A DNA stretch of 64,000 nucleotides from Populus alba (Eukaryota; Streptophyta; Magnoliopsida; Malpighiales; Salicaceae), in NCBI RefSeq assembly GCF_005239225.2, contig NC_133300.1, forward strand, positions 21,007,584 through 21,071,583. Direction: 5' to 3'. Position numbers and translations under genes: made by a program. Below are positions 34,801-48,366 of the stretch, one piece after another. Every line of letters starts with the position of its first letter. Positions within the stretch are counted from its first letter, which is position 1. The notes beneath the pieces are model-generated. The model searched no databases. It saw nothing but the letters and a program-made list of their open reading frames with translations, and had not been told where the DNA came from.

Positions 34801-37095
34801 GGTGCGAGTTCTAGAACGCGTCTGAAATCTCCCAACAAAGTTGGTGGCAAGTCTGCTGATTTGCGTGTTAACTGAGCCTGAATTAACAGCTCTGTCTGAA
34901 CAGAAATGAAGATTAATAATTGTATTAACTTCATAAGAATTCAGTGCTAGGATTGCTCATGGTTGCACAATCTAACAATCAAGCTACCTTAACTAATGCA
35001 GGATGCTGCTTCCAAAACTTAGCCTGCTCTTGCTTGACGTTCTTGAGGTCCAGATTCAATTCACTCCTGACAGACATAAACAGCTTATGAAGAGGTTCAT
35101 CATCAGTCCTGCGAACTGGAGATTCCATGTATTCAGCAGCCTTAATGAAGACTTCCATTACTTTGCTGCATGGTCAAGTCATAACATGACATGATAAGCA
35201 ACCATGATACCCAAAGATGTAGAGGTACAAAAGATCATATTAGGAAGGAAAAATATGTGTGTCTGAAGATTTACAGATACAAGGGAATCAGAACTGGATT
35301 CTCCAAAATAAGGGAAATAAAAAAAATGCAATAATTATGTATTTTGGCATGGTTATAATGAAAATAGCAAAATATTTACTGAAATTGTGCTCTGCAATAA
35401 AAGTATTTATTATGCCCTTCACACCATCTTGAAGTCTGTGCCCAACATCTATTTCTACAGATAAGGGTAAAATGCATTGGATGCTCCAGAAAGAGAGAAA
35501 TTTCCCAAACATTTGACAAAAGTGACACTTGGACATCATAATCTAGTAGCAATTATGATTATTCTCTTATTTCTTGATAAAATAAATTTGAAAGTAAGAG
35601 CTGATTCTAGCACCTAGGATTCCAACTTCAGAGAAGGCATTAAAATTGGTAAGCTGGGCAACTTTGCAATACCAACTGTCCTTACATAGAATTGCTGGTG
35701 AAATGCCATACTAAGGCAATAACTTCTACTTAATACACTTTACACGGAATTGAACCACCACTAAATTGGCACCATGTTGGTAGGAATCAGTCCATTTTAC
35801 TCTAATAAGGTCATGGTTTGGAATACTATTTTCACAAGTAAAATTCAGAGAAAAAAAGGAGTATGTGCTCTTGCTTACAGAAGAAAAGTTGCTCATACAA
35901 TTCCAAATAATTACTTAGTCTGTATTTAATAATTACCTTGGGGCCAAAGACGGTTTCATGAAGTAATAGTATGCAGAGAGAGTTTGGTGCATGACATAAT
36001 TTCCAGTATATTTGGCCGACCTTGAAAGATATATTACAGCAATCACCAATGGCAAGAGTATACATATCCCAACAATCCAAAGTAGAAGTATTCCGCCAGA
36101 TGCCCCATCAATATCAAGCAAAAATTGAGGAAGAGCTATGCCCATTTGGAAACCCTGAAAGAATTTTTTATGAACATTAGTTTCAAAAAATGAATTATTT
36201 CAAGAAAAACATTTGTAGGCAAATATGTGTTATTTCTTACAGACGCAGCAAAACATCACCTGTCTACCATCAGGATGACCATATTTCTCATAATTCTCAC
36301 GCGATATTGGATCAGTCAAAGCTTGATAAGCTTTCGTAATGAACTCTACAAAATACTTGTTGGCCTCTGAAAAGGTAAAAGAAATGAGAAGAATACAGTA
36401 AGTAAACCCACGCTGCTCTTCAAAACCCGTCTTCCATGACAGTTCAAAGTTAAAACAAATACAACCAAAAAATCTAAAACACCATCAACCTGGATCAGGA
36501 TTTTTATCAGGATGGTACTGAATAGAAAGTCTCCTATAATTCTTCTTTATTTCCGAATCCAAAGCACCAGGCTCCAGTCCCAGAATAGCATACGGATCGA
36601 AAACTTGAATCTAATCAAAACAACCAAAAACAAAACCCCCATCACATCCAACATACAAAACCCCAATATCACTAAAACCTCAACAAAAAACATATAACCA
36701 ACACCTTCTCATTTCCAAACAATTACCTCACGACTCATATTCTTAATGTAATAAACCAAAAATATCATTACAGCCCAAAGCAATATCAACGTCAAGTTAC
36801 TATAGGTCGAAAAGTTCGAAATCTGCCAAAAAAACAAACAACAATTACAACACAATAACCCTAAAATGAACAAAAAAACACAACTTTACTAACTCACTGA
36901 CTGACTCACCCTTTTAAATATAGATTTCCGATACTTGCCGGACCGCACACACTCAGAGCAGTTACAGTGAATACTCTTACTCTTCTTCGAGGCGGCTCGG
37001 CATAGCTTCATAACTGTGTATGGCACTAAAGGTATTGCCATTATCGTTAAGATAAAAATCGGAAACAATGCACTGTTCTCTTCCGATGCCGCCAT
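31808..37095 (-). CDS. ERDJ2: ERdj2, Sec63-type J-domain protein of the ER translocon
   Basis: Ten exons: 37095-36910, 36822-36727, 36610-36490, 36366-36260, 36154-35937, 35165-34988, 34895-34776, 33885-33799, 33101-32994 and 32638-31808, all in phase, giving about 683 residues (Arabidopsis ERdj2A is of similar size). N-terminal membrane helix ([18 protein letters not shown]), a second helix ([14 protein letters not shown]), a J domain with the HPD motif ([15 protein letters not shown]), a third helix ([20 protein letters not shown]), then the Sec63/Brl domain and a strongly acidic tail ([24 protein letters not shown]). Sec63-type proteins sit in the ER membrane, recruit BiP through the J domain and help post-translational import through Sec61; the acidic tail is the known Sec62-binding feature of the family. 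All signatures are present. Confidence 0.94.
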
Positions 37096-39909
37096 GATTA
37101 ATTAATTAATTAATCAATTTCCTTCTTGTGAACCCTAAATTTACAGATATTCAGTTCATCAAAAATAATCAAATCAAAATTAATTAAAAAAATAAAGTTC
37201 TAATTAATCAAAATTGACTCAAATCTTAGAGGTATTGATGAGAAGGAGAGATTTTTTCTGGTACCGGAAAATCGGAGAGAAGGAGAGATCGGTGATCGGA
37301 TTTGTCCGTGCGATCGGCGAGGTAGGGATTTTTTGGGTTTGGGTTTTTATGATTTTTGTGAGATCCAAGAAGAGGCGTAACGGGAAGGTTTTTGGAGCGT
37401 GGTTTTACCATTTTATCCATCGAGAAATTTTAGTTTTGGGAGTAAGTTATAATTTAGTCCTTGTAGTTTAATGAAGTTGATTGATTGGTACTTGTAGTCT
37501 TAGGATTAAAATTGTCATAATTCAGTTCTTCTGGTAGTTTTATACTTTTTTATTTATTTAAAAAAATAATAATGAAAATAGTGTTGGGTAAAGGGGGGGT
37601 TTCTATTAAAGAAAGTATTTTTTAAGAAAAAAATATTAAATTGAGGATGATCAAAATCAAATAAAGAATTGTTTTATTGTTTTTGATGTAAGAGAGAATA
37701 ATTAAATAGTTTTGAGGAATACCTTGTGAAATTTTGCGGAAATTCACTCTTTCTATATTTTGCCTTTTTTCATGTTTGTTTCAATTTTTTTTTCTCCAAA
37801 TTCTCACATTATGCTCTTGCATTTTGAAATTAAATAAAATAATTCAAAAGAGAGCTCAATATTTGTTTTTGATAGCAAGGGTCAAATAGAAAAGTTTTCA
37901 AAAATTTAGGTTAGTATCGAGAAGTCCTTGAACTTGGGAACTGAAAATATATAAGTGAAAATGTAACTTATCCTTTGTGATTACACATGGTGTCTTAGAT
38001 GGTGAGTGGAGTGTTTTTATTTTTGGTAATGAAGTTGATGTTTTCTAATTACATTATTGATTGATTTCCATGTATTATACAGATTTCTATTCAAAAAAAA
38101 AAAGAATATATGCAAATACAACACCAAAGTTTAATATAAATATGAATCTAATTATTATAATACCAACTTAGGCATTCTAGTGTGATTTTAAGAAAGTTTA
38201 GTCGCGTAGATCAATTTTTTTTTTAAATTAAAACAATGATTTAATTTAAAAAAAAAACAAAAAATTAATGGTTACAATCGAGTTTTTTAATTGGTCTTGT
38301 TGGGTTACCAGGTCACACTGAGTTTTTTTTTTTTTTTTAATCTACTCTAATTATAATATTGAATTTTGAATTAACCTTCTAAACTAGATTTTAAAACTAT
38401 GCTTTTTAGATTGGATTTTATAGGGTACCCTTCAAAATTAGTAAAAGTTTTGCAAGTCACAAGTTGCTTTTACCATATGCCTCAAAAATTAACACCGGTA
38501 AATGTCGAGGATGGATCGGAGGTCTTCAATCACGAAACCGATCCGATCCGAATTTTAAAACAAAGAGATAGATTTTAGTTTTCCGTACTACCATGGTTTG
38601 TGTCCATGGAATTACAATCCACATTCATTGGTTTGCGAATGTGGCAATCAATTAGTCAGCATATTAACTATCATATTGATAAATTTGTCAATAAAATGGG
38701 TCAACTATTGACTTATCGTCATGTAATGGAATTCGAATCCTAATCTTAAAAATTTCTCCATCGGTGTACGGTGAAGATTATTCTTTAAGTTTTCACATGA
38801 ATTGTATCTCAACTAGATATTCCATCCATGTTTCATTAGGGATTGAATATTTTTCTAGATAAAAATAAATATATAAGGTTTTTCGATATGCTTTTTTATA
38901 TAAAGATTTTCAATCATAAACTAAAATACTTATAAATATATTTAATTAAACAAATTGATATTTGATCAATAAACAACTAAAATTAAAATATTTGATCTCA
39001 TAATACAAGACATGTATTTAGCTGTATTTAATAACTTTATTTTTTTAAATAATTTTTTTGTTTAATCAAATAATTATTCATGCCAATAAAAGTTTTAAAA
39101 AGTTATTATCAAAAGCAAATTGAATAAAATTATAAAACTTAACTATTAAACAGCTTATTATTAAATGATGAAAATAAAAAAATAAACAAAAAAAAAAAAA
39201 ATTCAAAATAATTTGTTGGGGATTAAGCATTGTAATTTTTTAATTTTTTTTATGAGATTATCTTGATCTCACAACCTAAAAGTGAGCTTGAAATGCTAAT
39301 TTAGGATGATTTGAGATGAGTTTTTATCTTTATTTTTTAAAATTAAATTAGTTAAAAATTGAGTTTCTTCTTATTATTTTTTTAAAAATGTTTTTTTCCT
39401 TCAAATCATATCACTTTTTGTATAAAATTTACTGAGTAGTTTTTTATTATATAATTAAATAAAACTAAATTATTAGATTAGTCGGACTATGACATGAATA
39501 ACAAATTTCTTTTACCTTTTTTTTTTAAAAAAAAATACTTAACCATTGTCTAAATATTTTTTGGTATGTTAAAAAAAATTAGAATGGTGTACAACGTAAC
39601 ACGGTGAAATATATATTCAATGTAAAATGTTTCACTGGAACATATTTCTGGCAAAAACAAATACCCAATGATCAAAGAAAAGGTTAAGTTTGACCTTTTA
39701 ACTAAAATATTAGTAATTATATGTTAACTTCTTAAAGAGACTAAAGTTTATTTTAACTAAAATCTAAAAAAAGTTGGATAAATTCATTTTTTTTTCCTTA
39801 CTATAAAAAAAAAAAAAACATTTTTTTGAGATTCCCAATGTAGTCTAAAAAACCTCGAAAGACAAAATCCTCAGCCACCCAACAAACCACTTTTGCATTT
39901 CTTTCCACC
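37096..39909. other. Divergent intergenic region, AT-rich
   Basis: Carries the promoters of ERdj2 (minus) and the Tic22-like gene (plus). A stretch near 38200-38400 has repeat-like wording ('ttacaatcgagttttttaat', 'gggttaccaggtcac'). Long A and T runs are common. No further gene seen. Confidence 0.5.
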
Positions 39910-42900
39910 ATGCCTTCACCACCAGAACCACCACAGCACCGCCACAACCACCACCACCTCTCTCACTTCCTCAACTCAACCACCAAAACCCTCTTTTCTC
40001 TTCTCTCTCCTCCCAACATCCTACCTTTAGCACCACCCCAACCCAAAATTTGCATATCTTTCCACCTCCCCAACACCCCCCTCCCACTCACTCAATCAAC
40101 TCTCTCTCTCTTTGAGTCAACTCAGCCTGACTCATTATCCCCTTCAAAATCATCATCAGCCTCTGTCAAGGACATATCTTCTGCCGAGTCTAATTCTGGG
40201 TTTCCATCAGCAGTCAGGATTGGAAGGCTCAATCCTAATGGAAATGGTGGCGGGCCTGCTTTTGTGGGGCAGGTCTTTAGCATGTGTGATCTTTCAGGGA
40301 CTGGTCTCATGGCTGTTTCTACTCATTTTGATGTTCCCTTCATTTCCAAAAGGTCTCTCCTTTCTTCTCATTTCACACTGTTTTTGGACTGCTATCTCCT
40401 TTTTAGCTTAGCTGATTGAAATTTTTTTAACTTGGTTTGCATTTTTTTTATCTTGGATTGGATAATTTGGATGAATTTGAACATGGGCACTTGAGAAGTT
40501 TCAGGCTTGAGTTGTTATAGTAATTTACCAAGCCGAGGAGTATAGTACTTGCATTAAAATTAGGTAGAATTGGACCTGGGTGGTGTAAATGATGAATTTT
40601 TCGATATGTTTATGGTCTAGTAGAACTCTGTCCATGCTAGCTTAGGTTTGAATAGCTGGTCCGAAGCCTGGATAAAGGAGGAGGGTTGTTGTCGGTTGAC
40701 TGCCATTGAAAAAACGTGATATTTCTATGGTATGGATCCTTTTGATATGAATGGTGCAAGAGGATTTGTATAGCTGATGCCTAACTACTTTGGGATTGAG
40801 GTTTGGTTGTTATTTTTTATAGTCTGGTAGTTTTCAGAAACATGGTTATTGAGAAACCAAATTGGATGTTGGATTCGGGGTTTTTAATGAAACGACCAAA
40901 TTTTAGCTTGGTTTGTCAATGTTTTTTGTTAGTAAATTGTAGAATGATAAATTGTTGATCGGATGATATGTGTGTTTGGTGTTAGCTTGGTGCTGGCTTT
41001 CGCACTTTCTTTCTTGAAATAAGGTCAGTTTTGCAAGATTCGGTTTGTGCTTCTATACTATATTTGATTGCTATTCTTTGCTTTTCAGGACACCTGAGTG
41101 GCTTAAGAAGATATTTGCAACGGTTACCAAGAGCGAGAGGAATGGTCCTGTGTTCCGTTTCTTCATGGATTTAGGCGATGCTGGTATGGTTGAAATTTGC
41201 TTTATAACCTCATATAACTTTTGGTGGTTTGGGAAGATTAAAAAATTTATTGCTGATTTTTGGGAACAACTTTTTTTCCTATGTGGAATTTAATAGAAAT
41301 AAAAATCCAAGAATTCACCGTAACTATAGATTTTAATCCTTGTCAGAGCCATTAGTGCTTATATGAGCATAAGCTGCATGCAGTAATAAGGGCTTGTTTA
41401 ATTGAATTCACAAAAAGTCTTCTTGCATTGTGATTCAAGATACTTTTATGCGTGTTATTGTCCTTCCTTCTGTTTCGTGGTCTTTTTTAAATACTATCAT
41501 TCAGTATGCTGATATTATTTTTGCCAGCGATAAGTAATTTGCATGCTGAATTGCTCTGTATTTCTAGTTGCATATGTTAAACGGCTGAATATTCCAAGTG
41601 GTGTGGTGGGTGCTTGTCGTCTTGACTTAGCATATGAACACTTCAAGGTATGCTACTCACTTAGTTAGATGGATAGTCTTTATGTTTTATTAGGTATTTA
41701 GCAAGTTGTAATATCACATTTGAAACAGTTTATATCTTTCCTTTCTTTTTTTATTCCTCTATAGATTCATGCAGTAATTCACACTATAGATTCATGCAGT
41801 AATTCACACTATAGATTCATGCAGTAATTCACACTATAGATTCATGCATGTTTTATTTTTAAAGTTTATCTTAGTCCACAATTTCTTCACTTGCTCTGAG
41901 GTGTTTCGTGATGTTATTACTTGCTATCCTTTTGCTGCAAAATTATTAACTTGTGATGCTCTGATTCTATAAGCTTTTAAGTGTTACAGAAGTATATGGG
42001 TGCTGTTCAAGTGTAGATAGTCTAGCAACAGGTTAACTTGTGATGCTCTGCTTCTATAACATTTTAGTACTGCCTTTCATACACAGCCAATCCAAATAGC
42101 TAGGATGTGGTTTCTACTGATTTATTTATTTCTTTCCAAAAGGTTTTATGCAATTATTAGTTTTGTATTGTAAAACTTGCGCACACTTATTTTGCTACAC
42201 AAATCCAAATTCCTCGATCCTATTCATATCTATAATTTCATCTCATTGTCTGGACTAATGCTATAACATATTTTATTTTGCTTTGTATTATGCAGGAGAA
42301 ACCTCACTTGTTTCAGTTTGTTCCAAATGAGAAACAGGTACCATATTATCAGATCACGTGGTATTCACAAATTAGTAGCTGTTGTGATATATTCATAATC
42401 CTGTTTTTATCTGATGTATGCTCGTACAGGTCAAGGCAGCCAACCAACTTCTGAAGTCCATTCCACGTGGTGATGGGAGCAGGAGGGTTGATGGAGTTCC
42501 TGTTTTCAGTGCTCAAAACTTAGATATTGCAATAGCTACTACAGACGGGATTAAGTGGTGTGTATTGATTTGTACAATCAAAGAATTATATATTGAAATC
42601 ATGTATTACCTGAATTTGTTGGATCTTCTCTCCAGATGGAGATTGCATGGATGTGAATGTTGTGGTTAGTTTAATCTTTTTCATCTTTTATTTTGGGATG
42701 TCAAGCTTTATTAGTTGCCTCCTCTGCATGTATCTGCAGTTCTTGTTTGTCTTAATGTTCAATATAAAACAATAGGAGAATCATAATCACAGGATGCTTA
42801 TCTTAGTTTTTCACAAATGACTGTCTTATCATTGCATTATCATTTGTGTAAACTCGCTGTTTATTTTTCATACATCTGAAGGGATATTCAGGCTTTCACT

Positions 42901-44996
42901 TTCTGTTAATCAGGTATACTCCATACTTCTTTGATAAAAACATGCTGGATAACATTCTTGAGGAGTCTGTTGATCAGCATTTTCATGCTTTAATCCAAAC
43001 CCGGCACATGCAACGCCGACGTGATGTGATTGATGATAATGTTGCCGCAGAAGTGATTGAAGAAATGGGGGACAGCCTATTGGAGCCACCAGAGGTATTA
43101 ACTTTAGTCAAGCATATGTGATGCTCTGTCTGGTCATAAAGCCAGTGAAACAACAGATTCATTCGGAGAATTGAAAAATATCTGCTTTATGTGTGATTTG
43201 GGTTTCACATATGTGAGTATATGTTTTTTTTTTTTTTTCCTTTTCCTTTTTCTTTTGACAGTTGTTTTGGTTGATAGGTTCAGGAAGTGCTAGATGAGAT
43301 GGGGCATCCTGCAATACCTTTGAGTGTCATTTCGAAGGCTGCAGAAATTCAGCTTCTTTATGCTGTTGACAAAGTTCTTCTTGGTAATAGGTGGTTGAGA
43401 AAAGCCACTGGCATTCAGCCAAAATTTCCATACTTGGTTGATTCATTTGAAAGAAGGTATTCCCATACTTTTTTTCCTTGTCTCATATGTGTTCTGCTTG
43501 CAGTGTTATCATATCTTCATTTCCAACTCCTTGAACCCAAATATTTTCACGACAAATGAATTTGATGAGAATGGATTTATTATTAACCTTTGTGCCCCGG
43601 CCCTTGATCAGAAAAATTTGCCTGCCCTATGACCCACAACCTATCAATTACACCTTGCTCAACAGAATTGTAAATTTGCAATGCCTGTATATGAAGCTGA
43701 TTACGTAACCTTGGTATTTCTTCTGTTGTGTTCCTTTGTGTGCACATGTGGATTCTTGCAGATCTCCATGATTCTGCTTTCTGACAGGCTTGATCTTAGG
43801 ATCAAATATCATGTAGAAGTAGATTTTGGCTTTTGGGCACATGTGAACGGGAACTTTTAAACTTTCACCATCTTTTAACTGGCATGATTTCTTGTGTACT
43901 GAAGATGAAATGTTCATTATGTCTAGTGGATAAAACTTATTCGTGAGTGTGGAGATCAGTATGATTGATTTTAAAAGTGCAGTGGCAAATAATAGCCCAG
44001 CAAATCTCTTGACCTGACTTTGTTCCCAGTGTTCAGAATAAATTTATGTTGAGTCTAGTGGAATTTACTCTTTGAACATTGAAAAGTTTCTGAATGCGGA
44101 TGCAATTCTTGAAGTTAAACAACACACTGAAAGAAGAAAGAAAGAAATGAGTCATTGAAATCATGTCCTTTATATGAAATGGGACAGACTAGTCTTTGTT
44201 TATTGCGTGCTCTGAAGGAAGGTGTAAGGTGAACAGACATGCTGTTGGTTTATGTGATCCAAAGTTTGGGAATTAATAATTACCTTTTTTTATCTGCTCT
44301 CTTTTATTCTCTGAAACTGAATTGGGGGTTCTTTTCTTGATTTGCTTTTCTGTGGAAATCCCAATGCTGAATTCTAATATAGCCATCACAACCTCATGTT
44401 CACTTTGCTGCAGGAGTGCGTCTTCTTTACGAAGAGCATTAGAATCAACCAGCTGTCTTGCCAACAGTAAAATAGATGATAGCACTTCCGAACATAAATT
44501 GAAAGACAATGTGCAAACAGATCATGAACAGAGAAAAGATCTGCGGTTGCCATTTGGAGATTGGTTTAGTCATCCATGGTTTAAAAAACAAAGCAAATCG
44601 GAACGGGAATCAGACACAAGGTGCCACATATGATGATCCATGCGATGCTAACATATGCATTATTTATGGTCCTCTCACACCTGTCACGTTCTCCTCTTTT
44701 GCAGAAAGGAAGGCTTATCAAAGGATTGCTTAAAACGGAAGTCAGAGTCTAATCCTTTTCTTCCGACGGTTACGATGGTTGGTGTCTCAACTGGAGATGC
44801 AGGACAATTGAGCAAATCTAGTTTGAAGAAGACTATGGAGGATCTGACAAAAGAGCTGGAGCAAACAGATGAGGCAAATGACAGTTTTATTAGCAATAGT
44901 AGTAGTGAGTTCAAAGTCAACGATAGGGATCCACTATTTGTTGCAAATGTGGGCGATTACTATTCAGGCATGGCAAAGACAGGCATCTCTCGATGA
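39910..44996 (+). CDS. Tic22-like plastid import protein
   Basis: Nine exons: 39910-40352, 41089-41183, 41568-41647, 42296-42337, 42430-42557, 42914-43094, 43278-43456, 44414-44620 and 44705-44996, all in phase, giving about 548 residues. The N-terminus is rich in Ser, Thr, Pro and His with few acidic residues, as in plastid transit peptides. The Tic22 region includes 'DVPFISKRTPEWLKKIFATV', 'IPSGVVGACRLDLAYEHFK', 'FVPNEKQVKAANQLLKSI', 'VDGVPVFSAQNLDIAIAT' and 'KWYTPYFFDKNMLDNILEES'. From memory this is the larger, divergent Tic22-like family of Arabidopsis (At5g62650 type) rather than canonical Tic22. Tic22 proteins work in the intermembrane space between TOC and TIC. The last 150 residues, after 'YLVDSFERR', are Ser/Lys-rich and look disordered. 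Role in import is inferred from family only. Confidence 0.85.
41761..41848. repeat. 25-bp tandem repeat in intron 3 of the Tic22-like gene
   Basis: About 3.5 copies of a 25-bp unit starting 'atagattcatgcagtaattc' and ending 'acact'. The full copies are identical, so the array is recent. Confidence 0.95.
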
Positions 44997-47900
44997 GTCC
45001 GTGGAGAAAACAACTGAAGAGCCACCCAAAGCAAAAAAAAAGGGTTCTTTGGCATGAGTTTTTTTTTTTTTTTTTTAACCAAAGTGAAAGATGTAAATTG
45101 TAAAGTTGATAGTGCACTGTTTAACAGGTCATATGTCGGCTAGCTTCTTACAGAGTCTGTTATTACTGGTGCATCTTGTATTGAAGTCCTAATGTTGTAA
45201 AAAGTTAATTGTGTAATTTGATACAGAATCTGACAGTTGAGCTGATTTTGTCACGTGGCTTGAATTTTGAGACATCAATTACTTATAGAACTGAGGTTTC
45301 TACGTCATCAATGGATTGTTGAGTTTCCCTTATTCCGTCATGTAATCTTGGTGTTAGTCAGAATTAGCAATGGATGAAAACGAAGTGATTGTCAGCCTCA
45401 GCCAAGTGTTTTGTCTGGCTTCAAGTTTGTGTCATTTGTGTTGGAAGCTGTAGAAGTTGAAGTGGCTGCAATGAGTTGAGAGAACAGGATTTCTGAGAAA
45501 GGTTCAAGCAAGATCTGAATTATTCGATCCATAGCAATCTTGCATTTGGCGAGCACATGGGATTGGACAAAGCTTATCTCATTTGTGATTTGTGACCATG
45601 AGATAAGCTTATCCCAGGCTTATCAACTTGAGAATAAACACAAGTTGATTAAATGAACCATAACAAGCATTATCACGAAGATCTTTTACTTGTTATTCAT
45701 CTGTGATTTGTGACCACCAGAAAGCTTCCATTCCATTTCTGGTAACAAGATTCATAATGGCATATGACGAGGAGCAGACAGAGACCAAGCCTAAGAATGC
45801 TGCTCACTACTTAAGAATGGAAAGTGAGGGGAATTATTGGATTTGATTGAACAAAACAAGCAAAAAAAGTGGTGGTAGGGGCTGGAAGTTGCTTATGGAT
45901 CGATGTCTTTGCCTTTGGGACAACAATGCTATCTCTTCACATATCACTATCGAAACAACCAGACCCATGAACACTGCTTTCACAAGCTTGCCAAACCCAC
46001 CAGAGAAGACTCGTAAAAAAACATGTAATGCATTTCTTGCACGATCCCACAACGACAGTAGCTATCATTTCATTAAATCCTATCTTATCTTCCAGGCTCC
46101 ATAAAGACATAAAATTTATGTCTAAATATCTCATCTAACTGAAGAAGACAAGTAGGGAGGGTTATTGGTCGGAAGAGTATGATCTTGTCTAGCGATGACA
46201 TCATGTTGGCAAGCAAACTAAGATGTAGCAACTTTCCAAGTCAATTTGGACGGTTTGATGAGGGCGCCCTCAATTCAAATTGATGTACTTTCAGACAAGT
46301 TTGAAGTGAGTTAGTTTCCACAATTAAATGATGTATACATGCTTGGTGAGTGCACATAAGTGTATGGGATGACACTAATCTATATTTTTTGAGTACCACA
46401 ATCGCCTCCAAATGTTTTCAAAAAGGTGAAATTTCATCCTTATATTTCTAATTCTTCCAATTAGACACTTCTAAAAGGTTTATTTATGTTCTTTGGTCCT
46501 ATATCTTTTACTTTTGTTTTTGTTTTTAAAAGATACCCTACATTACCTCCATTCTTTTCCCTCTAGCTCATCATAAATACATTTATAGTTATTAAATTTA
46601 ATATGAATTAATTTAACACAAAACTCAAATCATATATTGGACAAGTTGACCAAGGTTAATTATTTTTTTAAAAAAAATTAAAATAAAACTAGATTCTAAC
46701 TTAACTAATCAAGTCTGATTTTTTTAATAATTAACTTGGATTGGAGGATGGATCGATCAAATTCCAAGTAGAATGGATTTAATATCAAAATATCTATATA
46801 TTTAGCAAGAGAGAGAAGGTTTATTTTATACATACATACATATATATAAAAATCTTTTTTTTTTCTAGTAAACAAAAACCAACGAAGCAAAAGAAAAGAC
46901 ATCAAAGAAACTATCAATCAAAGATCCTCATTCCCTTACTCAAGAATTTTGGACCTCACCTCCTTAACAAAAGTGCATGGAATTGTTTGCATCATAGGAG
47001 GTAGTGGTGGTCCCAAAATTACATGTATGATTTGTGAACCTCAGCCTCCTTTAAAAGTACCCAACTTTGCTAACCCCTTTAATGTTTTGGCATCATCAAC
47101 AAAAAAAATTCTATGCTAACTATTCTACTAAACAGTCTACTATCACTTTTTCTCACTATCATAGTTGTAAATTATAATATTCTAGTCATTTAAAAAAATA
47201 AAAATAAAAATAAAAAGTTTTTTTTGGAGCTAAATTAATATATTTAACCTGAAAAAACATCTGAATCACAAATTAAGAAGATTAACTAAAAAAAATCAAA
47301 AGATATTTTGATAAATCAACCAGGTCAATCCAAGTTTTTTATAAGGTTGAATTACATTAATTACTTATAAATCCTTTGATAATAAATTTTTTCTTCTGGT
47401 TTCAAATTTAGTAGTGTTCACATTTTGGTAGGCAAAAGTTTCTGCTTGGCTTCTCAAATTGTTTTTCCTCCCCCTTGAAAAAAAGGAGAGAGAGTATCTA
47501 TAAGCATATATTCTCCATTCTCTTTTCCTTCTAGTGATATTCTCTTGTTTCTTATTCTTTTTCGAATAACAATGTTTTTTTTTTACCATAAGTTGTTTTA
47601 TAATCATTTGCTTTCTTTATTATTATTTATTTCTTTAATGTTATTTGGTGTTCACATTTAAAAGGAAGCCAGGAAAAATGGATTTTTATAAATATATCAA
47701 TTTGAGAAAATATTATAATATATGCTTATTCATTAACTTTTAAGGTTTAAACCTCGGACAAGTTATAGAAAGAAGAATTCTCTTGAATTTTTTAATCTTG
47801 ACATGGATAATATGCCTTCGATATACCGAAGAGGGGATTTAATACTTCTACATAAAGTTTGAAAATATTCTTGATTGTAAGAAAACATATGATTAAAATA

Positions 47901-48158
47901 ATTTGATAGTTATAAAAACCTATTATTAACATAATGATAAGTTATGCTTGGAGGTTAAAATAGCTATAAGGAATTAATGCATCATTAAGATTATTTAAAA
48001 AAAAAGAATTAATATTTCTTGATGTGTAAGGGATCCAATTTACATGTGAAAAAAAGAAAAAAAAAAAAAACATACTGACCTATATATCTCAACGAAGTTT
48101 ACATAAACAAATCATTATGAAATTCCAAGAGATAGATATGTTCATTTTTTTAAAAAAT
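44997..48158. other. Gene-poor AT-rich intergenic DNA
   Basis: Begins with the 3' UTR of the Tic22-like gene, including a T run of about 18 at 45059-45077. A phrase 'ctgtgatttgtgaccaccag' near 45700 partly repeats 'ttgtgatttgtgaccatgag' near 45583. Short open frames around 45830-46130 have no domains. Nothing else recognised. Confidence 0.45.
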
Positions 48159-48366
48159 TTACAGGTTTTATTTTTTTTTTAATTAATGTGGGTGTCCGAG
48201 CTAGCTTGCGCGCACCTTGACTAATCTTATGAGCCACGAAGTTAATGACCATATAAACCTCTAGTGACCCTAAAGTTTGTGAAACTTGAATTAATGACTT
48301 TTAAGGAGCAAATCTAGTACCTGATCAATTAAGTTACATCCCTCAGAGTTACAGGTTTTATTTTTT
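48159..48366 (-). mobile_element. tRNA-derived SINE with 18-bp target duplication
   Basis: The element lies in minus orientation. 'ttacaggttttatttttt' occurs at both 48159-48176 and 48349-48366 and fits a target-site duplication. The T run next to the left copy corresponds to the element's A-rich 3' tail. Read on the minus strand, the body has a box A-like stretch ('taacttaattgatcagg') and a box B-like stretch ('attcaagtttcac'), as in an RNA polymerase III promoter. The body is about 170 bp. This wording is familiar as a common poplar SINE; the exact family name is not claimed. Confidence 0.75.

Noticed and set aside
45834..46134. Overlapping open frames on both strands after the Tic22-like gene
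   Set aside because: No domain, no splice context, and mutually exclusive frames.
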